From positions 1 to 64,000 of the forward strand of contig CAVQBF010000010.1 of assembly GCA_963710615.1 (NCBI GenBank): 64,000 nucleotides of DNA, in the 5' to 3' direction. The position numbers and the translations under genes were made by a program. The stretch comes from GCA-2746605 sp963710615. GTDB lineage: Bacteria; Bacteroidota; Ignavibacteria; Ignavibacteriales; Melioribacteraceae. Positions 10,056 through 20,012 of the stretch are shown piece after piece. Numbering within the stretch: position 1 is the first letter of the stretch; each line of letters starts with the position of its first letter. The notes beneath the pieces were generated by a model that saw nothing but the letters and a program-made list of their open reading frames with translations, had not been told where the DNA came from and ran no database searches.

Positions 10056-10617
10056 ATGAAACAAAAATACTTTGCAATATTTCTTTTTTTTTCACTATTG
10101 ATTTTATCGTGTTCTTCTTCAAAGGAAACATCACAACAAAACAATGAAGCAGATGCTTCAGAATCTGTAATTACTTCAAGTCATCTGAAAATTATTGTAC
10201 CAAGCAATTGGCAGGAAATTAATGACAATTATGATCGTTTATTTGAGATTTGGCTTGTTAGAGAAGATAATAATGCAGTAATTAGTTTTATTCCAATTCA
10301 TCTTACCGATAAAATTGACGTCAATAATGAAAACTGATAAGTTATCTTTGATGGAAAAAATTATCTTGGCAAAAAAAGAAAGCAACAATTCAGACTTCAA
10401 ATTGGTAGAAAGTAAGTCATTCCCGGCAAAGTATTTTAACAAATCAAATAAGTATTATCTTGGTGATCAACTCCAAAACTCAATTATTTTTGGCAATAAT
10501 GAAGTTTACTATGAATGTTTGCTCTATTTTAATAATAAATACGAGCCTGAAGAAAGCGAAATTGATAATTTAATTGAACTCCAGCAAAAAATAATATTTG
10601 AATCAATAATCAAGTAA
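10056..10617 (+). CDS. Small lipoprotein (frameshifted)
   Basis: Starts MKQKYFAIFLFFSLLILSC, a signal peptide with a lipobox-like LLILSC followed by SSSKET. The first frame ends at 10339 but the adjoining frame continues as TDKLSLMEKIILAKKESN to 10617. Removing one A from the GAAAACT run near 10330 joins them (NNETDKLSLMEK), giving about 187 residues. No family recognised. The ATG lies three bases after a TATATTTT element. It converges directly on the TetR-like gene with no gap. Confidence 0.6.
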
Positions 10618-11212
10618 TTATCTTTTAATTGAATTCCAAAAATATTCCACGTGCCCTTTCAAAAAATTCTTTACATCATTCTCTCTGGCTGACCCGGAAA
10701 GTAATTCTATTTCAAAAAGGAAAAGCGGACTGATAAATTCTTGACTTAAAATCTTAATATCAAATTTATTAACAAATTTATGTTTTATCATCTCTTTGAA
10801 TATAAATTCGCATAAAACCTTAAAGTCGTTTAAATAACTTGTCAATGTATATGATGATTTGCTTTCTAAATTTGTTCTGGAAAGTAAAATTTTAATGAAC
10901 ATTCGTTCTTCTTCGGAATTCCAAAAATCGATAATATTTTCTGAAAGCATTTGAAAAAACTTCTCAGGTTTAGATATGTTATTTATCAGCTTATCGGTGA
11001 GTATAATAGTTCCAAAATTCCTATTGCTGAATTTTTCGATTATTTGTTCAAATATCTCATCTTTAGATTTGAAATGATTATAAATTGAACTTTCTCTCTT
11101 GCCAATAACTTTGGCAATATCTCTAATTGATGCACCATGGTAAGAGTTTTCGGAAAAGAGTTTTAAGTGCGGCTTCAAGGATTTGTTCTTTCGTGCTTTT
11201 TTGTAATTTCAT
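10618..11212 (-). CDS. TetR-family transcriptional regulator (frameshifted near start)
   Basis: The helix-turn-helix is clear: 'LFSENSYHGASIRDIAKVIGKRESSIYNHF' split as LFSENSYHGASIRDIAKVIG and KRESSIYNHFKSKDEIF. The C-terminal ligand domain is not recognisable. The unbroken frame starts only at LFSENS, but MKLQKSTKEQILEAALK is encoded upstream in another frame, starting at the ATG at 11212. One extra A in the AAAA run near 11163 separates them. The joined protein has about 197 residues, normal for TetR. Targets are unknown; valS follows in the same orientation upstream and is unlikely to be a partner. Confidence 0.7.
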
Positions 11213-11311
11213 TTTTTTAAAACCCTCTAAATGAACGAACGTTAATATAAAAATGTTTCGGCAAAAAGAAAAGTTTTTTAGTACAATTTTATATATTTTG
11301 GGGGAATTCTC

Positions 11312-11336
11312 TTGGCGGACAATTAAATCCGCCTAA
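11312..11336 (-). terminator. Hairpin after valS
   Basis: GGCGGA-N8-TCCGCC inverted repeat directly beyond the valS stop. It lacks a long T-run on the minus strand, so it may be a weak terminator or a repeat; a related CCGCCTAAT sequence occurs at 54500. Confidence 0.4.
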
Positions 11337-11339
11337 TAA

Positions 11340-13949
11340 TTAGGAGAGATCTGAAAGAAGGATTTTTAACTTTTCCAATGAATTTTCCCAATCAGTCTTT
11401 TTAGCATTTTCTTTTTCAACTACATCTTTGGGTGCATTATTTACAAATCTTTCGTTAGAAAGTTTTTTGTTCACTCCAATTAAAGCGCCTTCTAATCTAT
11501 TTATTTCTTTGGATAATCTTTCTTTTTCTACCTCTAAATCGATTACCCCTTCCAATGGAATGTAAATTTCACAATTCTTTAAAATAGTTGATGCTGAACC
11601 TTTTGGTTTTTCAACATGCTCTCCAAAGGTCAATTCTTCAATTTTACCTAACGATTTAATATACTCAATCTGATCCTGTGACAAACTTGCGGTTTTTACC
11701 AGTGCATTTACCTTTCTTGAAGGAGGAATATTCATTTCCCCTCTTATATTTCTTATTCCGCTTATAATATCTTGAAGAAAGTTCATCTTTTCAACTGAAA
11801 TTTTATTGATTTTTCTTTCATCAATTTTAGGGAATTCGCTTACCGAAATACTTTCTCCCTCAGCTCTTTTAGTTGTAAGGTTCCATAATTCTTCTGTAAT
11901 AAAAGGCATGAACGGATGTACCATTTTAAGCATATTTTCAAAATGATAAATTGCTCTTGTTAGAACAGCCGATTTCTTTTCATTATCATCTGAATTGTAT
12001 AATCTATTTTTGGTTAACTCAACATACCAATCGCAGAAATCATTCCAAACATATGAATAGATGATTTTCGAGGCATTATTAATTTCAAACTTATCTAGAG
12101 CATTATTAAACTGCTTAAGCGAATCTTGAAATTTAGTTTCAATCCATTCATCTACAAAATCAGTATGCTTATCTATTAGGTTTCCATCAAGCTTAATCTG
12201 ATCAGTGTTCATTAAAAGAAATCTACCGGCATTCCAAATCTTATTTGCAAAATTTCGTCCAATTTCTGTCTTGTCTGTACTAAACAAAACATCTTGACCA
12301 AGCGGTGCAATATAATTTATAGTAAATCTAAGAGCATCTGCTCCGTAATCACCAATTACATCTAACGGATCAGGAGAATTGCCAAGAGATTTACTCATTT
12401 TTCTACCTTGAACATCCCTGATAATACTTGTGAAATAAACATCTTTAAATGGAATTGCATTCATAAATTTCATTCCCGCCATTATCATTCTTGCTACCCA
12501 AAAGAAGATAATATCGGGTGCAGTGACTAATAGATTTGTCGGATAATAATAATTCTGTTCTTCCTCTGTAGTAAAAACATCTTGTGCCCACAACCAGCTG
12601 GATGCCCAAGTATCAAGAACATCCTCGTCCTGTTTCCAATTCTCAATATCTTCTGGAGGATTTATATTACAGTAAATTTCTTTTGTCTCCTTATGGTACC
12701 AAACTGGAATTCGGTGTCCCCACCATAACTGCCTGGAAATACACCAATCTCTTATATTCTCAAGCCAATGCTCATAAGTTTTAATCCAATGATTAGGATG
12801 AAAATTTACTTCTCCATCTTTTACAACTTCAAGTGCAGACTTGGAAAGCTCATCCATTTTCAGGAACCACTGTTCACTTAAGTAAGGTTCAATTGGTACT
12901 CCTCCCCTCTCAGAGTAACCAACATTATTTGTATAATCTTCAATTTTATCAATCAGCCCTAATCTTTCAAATTCAGCGACTACAAGTTTTCGTACTTCAT
13001 ATCTATCTTTATTTTGAAATTCTGTGGGTACATTTTCATTCGTAGTTGCATTAGGATTAAAAATATTTATCATCTCTAGATTATGTCTTAGTCCCATTTC
13101 ATAATCATTTACATCGTGCGCGGGTGTAATTTTTACTGCACCGGTACCAAATTCCATGTCAACATATTCATCAGCAAAAATTGGTATTTCACGATCGGCT
13201 ATAGGCAATAATACCTTCTTTCCAATTAAGTGTTTAAATCTTTCATCATTCGGATTAACGGCAACACCTGTATCCCCAAGCATTGTTTCGGGTCGTGTTG
13301 TAGCGACAACAATATATTCATCTGAATCTTTAATAGGATATTTAAAATACCAAAGGCTTCCTTGACTCGTTTTATAGATAACTTCTTCATCCGAAATGGC
13401 GGATTTAGAAGCAGGACACCAATTTACCATTCTGTAACCACGATAAATCAATCCTTCATTGTAAAGTTTTACAAATGCTTCAATTACCTTTTTATAATAA
13501 TGGTCATCCATTGTAAAACGTTCTCGAGTCCAATCGCAGCTCACACCTAATTTTCTCAACTGCTTTGTAATAATTCCACCATACTTATCTTTCCACTCAT
13601 AACAATGCTTTAGAAATTCATCTCTTCCTATATCATCTTTCTCAATTCCTTTTTCTTTCAGAAAATTTACAACCTTAGTTTCTGTAGCTATAGAAGCATG
13701 ATCCGTTCCTGGCACCCAAAGAGCATTATAACCTTGCATTCGTTTATATCTTATGTAGACATCTTGAATTGTATTATTGAGAATATGACCCATTGTTAAC
13801 ATGCCGGTAATATTTGGCGGTGGAATAACTATTGTGTAAGGCTCTAAATCATTATTCACATGTGAACCAAAGAGATTATTCTCTTCCCAATATTGATACC
13901 ATTTATCTTCAACTTCATTAGGATTATATGCTTTAGGAATTTCGTTCAT
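11340..13949 (-). CDS. valS: Valyl-tRNA synthetase
   Basis: An 869-residue class I aminoacyl-tRNA synthetase that charges tRNA-Val in the cytoplasm. The HIGH-type motif is in 'PPPNITGMLTMGHILN' (residues about 44-59), and the KMSKS loop is 'GRKMSKSLGNSPDP' (about 520). 'WVPGTDHASIATE' and 'VATTRPETMLGDTGVAV' mark the catalytic and editing domains. The C-terminal coiled coil typical of ValRS is present ('LEVEKERLSKEINRLEGALIGV'). Length is normal and the frame is intact. Confidence 0.97.
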   Translation of the reverse strand: MNEIPKAYNPNEVEDKWYQYWEENNLFGSHVNNDLEPYTIVIPPPNITGMLTMGHILNNTIQDVYIRYKRMQGYNALWVPGTDHASIATETKVVNFLKEKGIEKDDIGRDEFLKHCYEWKDKYGGIITKQLRKLGVSCDWTRERFTMDDHYYKKVIEAFVKLYNEGLIYRGYRMVNWCPASKSAISDEEVIYKTSQGSLWYFKYPIKDSDEYIVVATTRPETMLGDTGVAVNPNDERFKHLIGKKVLLPIADREIPIFADEYVDMEFGTGAVKITPAHDVNDYEMGLRHNLEMINIFNPNATTNENVPTEFQNKDRYEVRKLVVAEFERLGLIDKIEDYTNNVGYSERGGVPIEPYLSEQWFLKMDELSKSALEVVKDGEVNFHPNHWIKTYEHWLENIRDWCISRQLWWGHRIPVWYHKETKEIYCNINPPEDIENWKQDEDVLDTWASSWLWAQDVFTTEEEQNYYYPTNLLVTAPDIIFFWVARMIMAGMKFMNAIPFKDVYFTSIIRDVQGRKMSKSLGNSPDPLDVIGDYGADALRFTINYIAPLGQDVLFSTDKTEIGRNFANKIWNAGRFLLMNTDQIKLDGNLIDKHTDFVDEWIETKFQDSLKQFNNALDKFEINNASKIIYSYVWNDFCDWYVELTKNRLYNSDDNEKKSAVLTRAIYHFENMLKMVHPFMPFITEELWNLTTKRAEGESISVSEFPKIDERKINKISVEKMNFLQDIISGIRNIRGEMNIPPSRKVNALVKTASLSQDQIEYIKSLGKIEELTFGEHVEKPKGSASTILKNCEIYIPLEGVIDLEVEKERLSKEINRLEGALIGVNKKLSNERFVNNAPKDVVEKENAKKTDWENSLEKLKILLSDLS

Positions 13950-14094
13950 TACGTTTATTCTTTTCGATTATTGATTTTAAATTAAGCTGAAAATATAGTC
14001 ATTATTGAACAAAAATATGTTAGAGTGAGAATTGTTTTCATCAATACCTAATTAATGTATCAAATTGATAAATATTCTTGAAATTAAATGTGTA

Positions 14095-14111
14095 GTGTCA
14101 CTTTATGACAC
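14095..14111. promoter_or_regulatory. Inverted repeat GTGTCA-N5-TGACAC
   Basis: A perfect 6-bp inverted repeat with a 5-base centre, 87 bases before the small membrane-protein gene at 14198 and within the valS upstream gap. The dyad has the size of a dimeric-regulator operator; the regulator is unknown. Confidence 0.3.
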
Positions 14112-14197
14112 AAAAACCCAATTTTTATCTAAAGATATCCTTAACTATTAAAAATGCATACCGATAGTGAAAGTAGAACTAATAAAAAGAGATAACG

Positions 14198-14368
14198 ATG
14201 GCTCAAATTATTTCAAATATTACAGCATATCCCAAAGTAGTTACCATAGATGATTCAAAATCTTTATCAATAAACGAAGAAATTGCAAGAATAAATAAAG
14301 TAAAGTATAATCTAAGTGTTGTTTACTTTTTGGGGGTTGTTACTTTATTAACTACTTTATTTCTTTAG
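14198..14368 (+). CDS. 56-residue single-helix membrane protein
   Basis: MAQIISNITAYPKVVTIDDS is followed by a helical linker and a C-terminal membrane segment (VVYFLGVVTLLTTLFL). Spacing after AAAAGAGATAACG gives a usable ribosome site. It is convergent with the WecA-like gene, ending 13 bases before that gene's stop. Unlike the 57-residue protein at 5369 in sequence, but the same layout. Function unknown. Confidence 0.5.
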   Translation: MAQIISNITAYPKVVTIDDSKSLSINEEIARINKVKYNLSVVYFLGVVTLLTTLFL

Positions 14369-14381
14369 ACAGTTCAGCTTT

Positions 14382-16049
14382 TTAGATTTGACTAGCAATA
14401 ATTAATGTTAACAACATTGAAAGCGGCAGTGCAAATGAAGCTATTGTTAAGGCAAATTCAAATTCTTTTTTGATGTCCACCACTAAATTAAACCAAACGT
14501 AAAATATGAAAGCCTCCAAAAGACTTATACTTAAGTAATAATTAAGATCGAACTTAAGTATACTGTTCACTAGAAATGTTAGAAGCATAAAAATTATTAG
14601 AGATAGATCTGTACTGGTGAAAAATATTTTGCTCGTCATTAACGCTTTCCACCTTAAAACTAAAGTCAAGACTATCAGAGCAGTAAGCAAATAAAAAATG
14701 TATTCATAGGTTTTATAAATTGTAGTAAGTGATATTCCCTCACTGAATACAGAAGGTAAACTTAGTTTTGAGACTATAAAAAATATTGAAAAATTGAGGA
14801 ATACATTAATATTACCTACTACACCAAGCTTATTTTTCTGAAAAAGAGCCACACCCATTAGTCCCAATACCATTAAGAAAAGAAAATATATCTCATCAAC
14901 ATCCAGTGAGGTCTTGAATGAAAAAGAAAGTATTGTAAGAACAACAATTAAAACTGCTGCCAAAATTAGGATAAAATTAATTATCTTAAAAATATTATTG
15001 ATCGGGAAATCATGAATCTTAATTAAGCTGGCATGAATTTTCCCCGCAAAATTTATTTTGGCAAACAAACGGTGCATTACAATTAACAGAATACTAAATA
15101 CAAAAAATAAGATTGTTGCTTCTAATCGATAGCCAATTAAATATAAAAGTGCTAGAAAAATAAAAGCCAGCGAAAATAATTCTATGATGAAAACTGTTGC
15201 TTCGTGACTAACAATACTTCGCTGTAGAATGTGATGTTGATGGCTGGCATCTCCGCTAAAGGGATCTCGTCTTTTTACTATTCTTATAATTAATACTTTT
15301 GCTGTATCAATAAGTGGAACGCCGAGTATAATAATGGGAAATGTTAAATCAAGATTTGAATTGTGATAATTTACAGATGTTAAAAATGAAGTTACTACAA
15401 GAAAGAACCCTAATGTTAACGAACCGGTATCCCCTAAAAAAACTCTTGCAGGGAAAGCATTATATCTTAAAAATCCTAAAGTGCTTCCCAATAGACTTAC
15501 CGTTAGAATTATTAGGAAAACGTCATTCTTTCTTAAGGCTAGTGCCAAAAGGACACTAAAAACTATTGCCGAAAACCCGCTGGCTAATCCGTCAATTCCA
15601 TCTAAGAAATTAATTGAATTAACGGCACCAACAATTAAAATCAAGAGAATTAAATAATCAAAAGGCGACGCAAACTGATAGCCAAATAAGCTTACCTCTG
15701 CATAGTATTGCTGTAAAAAATAAATTAAAAGAATTGCAGAGATATTTTGAAGAATAAATTTAATGAAATTATTTAAGCCGAGAACATCGTCAATTATTCC
15801 CGAAAAAATTAATATTGTAGCAGATATTATTAGAAACTTGATTGAGCTAAAATCTTCAACAAAGGCATTAATCATTATTAGAACAATAAGAAAAATAATG
15901 ATACCGCCCATCCTTGGCATAACTTCGGAATGAATCTTTCTATCTCCAGGGCGATCTACAATCTTAGATTTGTTTAAGAAAGATATTAACGGAGGAGTAA
16001 GAAAAATTGTTAAAATTAAGCTTGTAAAGAATATTAGTAAATAAGTCAT
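14382..16049 (-). CDS. WecA/MraY-like undecaprenyl-phosphate sugar-1-phosphate transferase, long form
   Basis: Glycosyltransferase family 4 membrane enzyme that would load a sugar phosphate on undecaprenyl phosphate for surface-polysaccharide synthesis. Motifs: 'DRPGDRKIHSEVMPRMGG' (residues 32-49), 'IDDVLGLNNF' (86-95), 'NSINFLDGIDGLASG' (144-158), 'FLGDTGSLTLGF' (204-215) and the His-rich loop 'GDASHQHHILQ' (266-276). At 555 residues it is about 200 longer than WecA/TagO. The extra C-terminal part (from about 345) is a further set of hydrophobic helices with no motif I recognise. The Wzc-like gene lies 65 bases upstream in the same direction, which supports a role in exopolysaccharide. Initiating sugar unknown. 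Confidence 0.85.
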   Translation of the reverse strand: MTYLLIFFTSLILTIFLTPPLISFLNKSKIVDRPGDRKIHSEVMPRMGGIIIFLIVLIMINAFVEDFSSIKFLIISATILIFSGIIDDVLGLNNFIKFILQNISAILLIYFLQQYYAEVSLFGYQFASPFDYLILLILIVGAVNSINFLDGIDGLASGFSAIVFSVLLALALRKNDVFLIILTVSLLGSTLGFLRYNAFPARVFLGDTGSLTLGFFLVVTSFLTSVNYHNSNLDLTFPIIILGVPLIDTAKVLIIRIVKRRDPFSGDASHQHHILQRSIVSHEATVFIIELFSLAFIFLALLYLIGYRLEATILFFVFSILLIVMHRLFAKINFAGKIHASLIKIHDFPINNIFKIINFILILAAVLIVVLTILSFSFKTSLDVDEIYFLFLMVLGLMGVALFQKNKLGVVGNINVFLNFSIFFIVSKLSLPSVFSEGISLTTIYKTYEYIFYLLTALIVLTLVLRWKALMTSKIFFTSTDLSLIIFMLLTFLVNSILKFDLNYYLSISLLEAFIFYVWFNLVVDIKKEFEFALTIASFALPLSMLLTLIIASQI

Positions 16050-16114
16050 GCTTTAATTTACATTCTGAAGAGTATTATTTAAGTTTTTCCTCAAAATAAA
16101 CGTCAAGTTAGATA

Positions 16115-18170
16115 TTATACTTTAACATCATTTAGTACAACATTAACATTATTAACACCATTTTCCTTAAGTAAATTCTCAGCATTTACAAACTCAAAGA
16201 TTTTGCTCTGATTTGCTCGTACAACCAAAATTACTTCATCCATCTCTTTTGCAATCTCTGCAGTTTCTTTCAGCGTACATAGAGAGCATGTATCATAAAC
16301 AACATAATCATAATCCTTAACAACTTCGCTCATAAAATTTTTCATTCTTTCTGAAGTGATAATTACTGCCGGATTTTGAGGAAATTCAATACATGTTATA
16401 ATATCAAGGTTAGTATTATGTGTGGTGCGAATTATTTCATCCAATTCTTTTTTTCTAAATAGATAATGTGCAAGTGAAGGTGTCGATTTCATCTTGAAGT
16501 ATTTATTTAGTTGCGGATGCTTCAAATCAGCATCAACTAATAAAACTTTATTATCGCCGTTTCGCTAAGGCAATTGCCACATTTGATGCAACTACGCTTT
16601 TCCCCTCACTATCTTGTCCGCTGGCAACCATAATTGTTTTTAAAGGTTTATCAAGACTTCCATATTTTAAAAATATACTTATTCCATCAAATGCATTATA
16701 TATTTTCTGATCAACCTTATCTTTTTCTGTTTTTGATAATGAATCAAATAATAATGAAGACCCTTCCGGGAAAGATGGAATTTGTGCAATTATTTTATAA
16801 CCAGATTCTTCTAAATCTTCTGTGGTTTTAATTAAATCAATTTTATTTGAGTTGGAAAAAAAAGCAACAAATATTCCAGCTAGCAAACCCAAAAATCCAC
16901 CTAAAAATATATATAAGGTTGTGTTTGGACTAAAATAACTATCTGGTGGAGTTGCGTTCTTTATTGATTCAACCTCTGCATAAAAATTATTCTCTATATC
17001 TCTCAGTCTGAGTTTTTCAGTTTTAAGTTTTAGCAATAAATTATTGTTGAATTTCTGCATTCTTGATTGTCTTGCTACATCAATAATACTAAAAGGTATT
17101 CTATTAAAACTACCTTCCAAATTTGTCATGATGTTAAAAATTATCAGCTTGGAATTATCAATTGCAGATACCATTACTTGATTTTCAAACAATCTCGTAG
17201 AAAGTTCTTTAAGGTACTCAACATTTTCAACCTCTCTATTTTTTACTACAACATCAATCATTTCCTTAATATTTGATGCAAACTCCGTCTTAGCAGGCTC
17301 CAAATTATTAATATTGTAATTTTGTTCCCAAGGATATTCAATCTGAAAATTTCTCAATCTTTGTTGAACTCGTGAGAGGAGATTTATAATTTCTAATCTC
17401 TGCAGCTTTGTTTTGGAATTGCTGATTTTTGAACTCTCAAATGAGAGAATTGAGGAACTTATTCTTGGATATTTTTCTTCTAAAAGTTGTTGCAACTTTT
17501 CCAGCTGCTGGTTATAAAAACCATTCTTTAACTCAATAATTTCCAATTCAGATTCAAATTCAGCAATTTGAGAAATTACTTGTTCCTGCTCAACGGCAAG
17601 TGAGGGTATTCTCGTTCCTCCTAATCCCGCAGCATTTCTTTGAATTTCTTCTTGTAATGCCTCTTCTCTTTCACTAATCGCTTTTGACGCAGCTATATAA
17701 GGCACGCGGCTATTTAGTGAACTGAATTCTACAAATTTTTGCAATAAAGTATTTACTATTCTTGCGGATTTTTCACCATTCTCTGAAACCATGCTTACAT
17801 TTATATTTGCACCACTGTTATCAGCTGAGAATTCTCCGGAATTTAAAATGTCGTTTTTACTTACACTTATCCCTTCTTTGGCTAAAATTTCTGTTGTCTG
17901 TTTAGTTATAGGATCAGACGTTAAAAGTGAAATTTCTTGTGCCAGCGTTCCGCTATTTTCCAAATAATTACTATTTACTGTTTTATAATCTAATACAATG
18001 GATCCTGTTGCACGATAATATTTTGGAAGTAAAAAAGATATTATGGAAGCTAGAATTATTCCAATAGCAAGAAGAGTTAAAATTAATTTTTTCTTCCCTA
18101 GTACAGAATTTATTCTTTTTTTAATTCGAAGCTTAGTGGGAATTTTTAAAGATTCTTGGTTTTCTATCAT
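16115..18170 (-). CDS. Wzc-like polysaccharide co-polymerase/P-loop ATPase (frameshifted)
   Basis: The start at 18170 (MIENQESLKIPTKLRIKK) follows CGAGAA and avoids a longer unlikely N-terminus. It has the two-helix Wzz topology (first helix 'LILTLLAIGIILASIISFLL', second 'LYIFLGGFLGLLAGIFVAFF') around a long periplasmic coiled coil, then a cytoplasmic BY-kinase-type ATPase: Walker A 'GQDSEGKS', Walker A-prime 'VLLVDADLKHP'. The frame breaks near 16551: 'VAIALAKRR' stops, while GDNKVLLVDADL continues in another frame to 16115. The intact product would have about 683 residues. The Walker B segment reads 'VVYDTCS' rather than the usual D-x-P-P, and the C-terminus lacks a tyrosine cluster. Controls chain length and export. 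Confidence 0.8.
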
Positions 18171-18351
18171 TTTAGTTCTCGTATTAAAAGTTTTCTTAAA
18201 TTGAAGAAAACAAAGTATCAAAATACAAATGCGATGATTAATTAACAATAAACTTAATTAGTAGAACAAAAGCATGGTAAATTTGAATTAGCTCAAATTA
18301 AAAAGTAAAATTTCGATTATAACTTGACTTTCTGAGCACTATATTAAAAAT

Positions 18352-20010
18352 ATGAATACGATTATAGAAAACAAAAGAATAAATAATTCTGATAAAATCA
18401 TTTCTCTTCAGCAAGAAATTGCACAATTAAAGAATGAGTCTAAAGTTTTAAAGGAACAGCTGAATTTACAAAATTTAGCTTTAAATGTGTCTCAAAATAG
18501 TACTGTAATTACTGATAACAGAGGCTCAATAATTTGGGTAAACAAAGCTTTCACTGATCTAACCGGCTATACATTTGAGGAAGCAATTAATAAAAATCCT
18601 AGAATACTTAAATCCGGTATTCACAGCACTGAATTTTACAAAAATTTGTGGGATACAATTAATTCAGGAAATGCTTGGAGTGGTGAAATTACAAATAAGA
18701 AAAAGAATGGAAGCATTTATCATGAAAAACTTTTAATATCCCCAGTTCAAGACACAAATAACAATATCACAAATTTTGTTGCAACAAAGCAAGATATTAC
18801 TTTAAAGAAACATACTGATGACACTCTAAATGATCTTTATATTAAGTATGAAGAACTCGCATATATTTTTAACCAGAGTCCGGCAATTGGTTTTTTGTGG
18901 TCCGCAGATAAAAACAAGACAGTGGAATTTGTAACTGATAATATTAAACAATGGGGATATGTTCCGGAAGATTTTTATTCTAATAATCTCACTTTTGCTG
19001 ATCTGATCTTTGAGGAAGATAAAGACAGGGTTTTAAACAATTTAGACAACAAAATAAAATCTGGAAAGGAAAGATTAAAACAGCACTATAGAATAGTTAC
19101 AAAAGATGGTGAAGTCAGATGGGTTGATTCGCATTTATATGTTCGTCTTGGTGAGAATGATACAGTCACACACTTACAGGGTGTTGTTTTAGATGTTACC
19201 GATAAAAAAATGGCAGAAGAAGAATCAAAGTTTCAACTGGAACAACTTATGCAGGCTGATAAAATGATTGCTCTTGGAACTTTAGTCTCCGGTGTTGCCC
19301 ATGAGATCAACAATCCAAATAATTTTGTAATTCTTAACCTTCCCTTGGTTGAAAAAGTCTGGTTTAACATTTTGCCGATACTCCAAGTTTACTATGAAGA
19401 AAATGGAGATTTTAGTGTAGGTGACAGATTAAAATTCAGTAAGATAAAAGAATCAATGCCTTTACTGCTTGGCGGAATAAATGATGGAGCTAAGAGAATT
19501 AAAAATATTGTGGAAGATCTTAAAAGCTTTGCACGAAAGGATTCGTCAGGTTACACTCAAGAGGTAGACATAAATAGAGTAATCCAGACATCAGTAAATT
19601 TAACTGCTAATCTTGTTTCAAAATCGACTGATAAATTTTCTGTCAAATATGCTAAAACACCTATCTTTATAAAAGGGAATAAACAAAAGCTCGAACAAGT
19701 ATTAATAAATCTGATCGAAAATAGCTGTCAAGCCTTAACTGAACGAAATCAATCAATAAAAATTGAAGTGGAAAGAAATTCTGATTTTATCCTAGTAAAT
19801 GTTTACGATCAAGGTAAAGGGATGAAAAAAGAATTAATCAGAAAGATTACTGACCCATTTTTTACAACCAAAAGGAATAACGGTGGAACAGGATTGGGGC
19901 TTTCAATTGCTTCCAAGATAATTCTGCAGCATAACGGAATTTTAACTTTCGATTCCTTACCTGACGAGGGAACTAAAGCTTCAATTAAACTCCCCATTTA
20001 CAGTAACTAA
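18352..20010 (+). CDS. PAS-PAS sensor histidine kinase
   Basis: A 552-residue soluble histidine kinase with no membrane helix. A short coiled coil (residues 15-45) precedes PAS 1 (about 45-155, 'TVITDNRGSIIWVNKAFTDL') and PAS 2 (about 170-290, ending 'LQGVVLDVTDKKMAEEE'). The phospho-acceptor is His317 in 'VAHEINNPNN'. The ATPase domain has the N-box 'NLIENSCQAL', G1 'DQGKGM', F-box 'FFTTK' and G2 'GGTGLGLSIA'. Its stop is two bases before the NtrC-type regulator, so they form a two-component pair. It is divergent from the Wzc-like gene. The signal is unknown. Confidence 0.9.
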   Translation: MNTIIENKRINNSDKIISLQQEIAQLKNESKVLKEQLNLQNLALNVSQNSTVITDNRGSIIWVNKAFTDLTGYTFEEAINKNPRILKSGIHSTEFYKNLWDTINSGNAWSGEITNKKKNGSIYHEKLLISPVQDTNNNITNFVATKQDITLKKHTDDTLNDLYIKYEELAYIFNQSPAIGFLWSADKNKTVEFVTDNIKQWGYVPEDFYSNNLTFADLIFEEDKDRVLNNLDNKIKSGKERLKQHYRIVTKDGEVRWVDSHLYVRLGENDTVTHLQGVVLDVTDKKMAEEESKFQLEQLMQADKMIALGTLVSGVAHEINNPNNFVILNLPLVEKVWFNILPILQVYYEENGDFSVGDRLKFSKIKESMPLLLGGINDGAKRIKNIVEDLKSFARKDSSGYTQEVDINRVIQTSVNLTANLVSKSTDKFSVKYAKTPIFIKGNKQKLEQVLINLIENSCQALTERNQSIKIEVERNSDFILVNVYDQGKGMKKELIRKITDPFFTTKRNNGGTGLGLSIASKIILQHNGILTFDSLPDEGTKASIKLPIYSN

Positions 20011-20012
20011 TT

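Noticed and set aside
18322..18352. TTGACTT...TATATTAA before the PAS kinase as a promoter
   Set aside because: Spacing (about 10-13 bases) fits neither the sigma-70 nor the Bacteroidota -33/-7 pattern.
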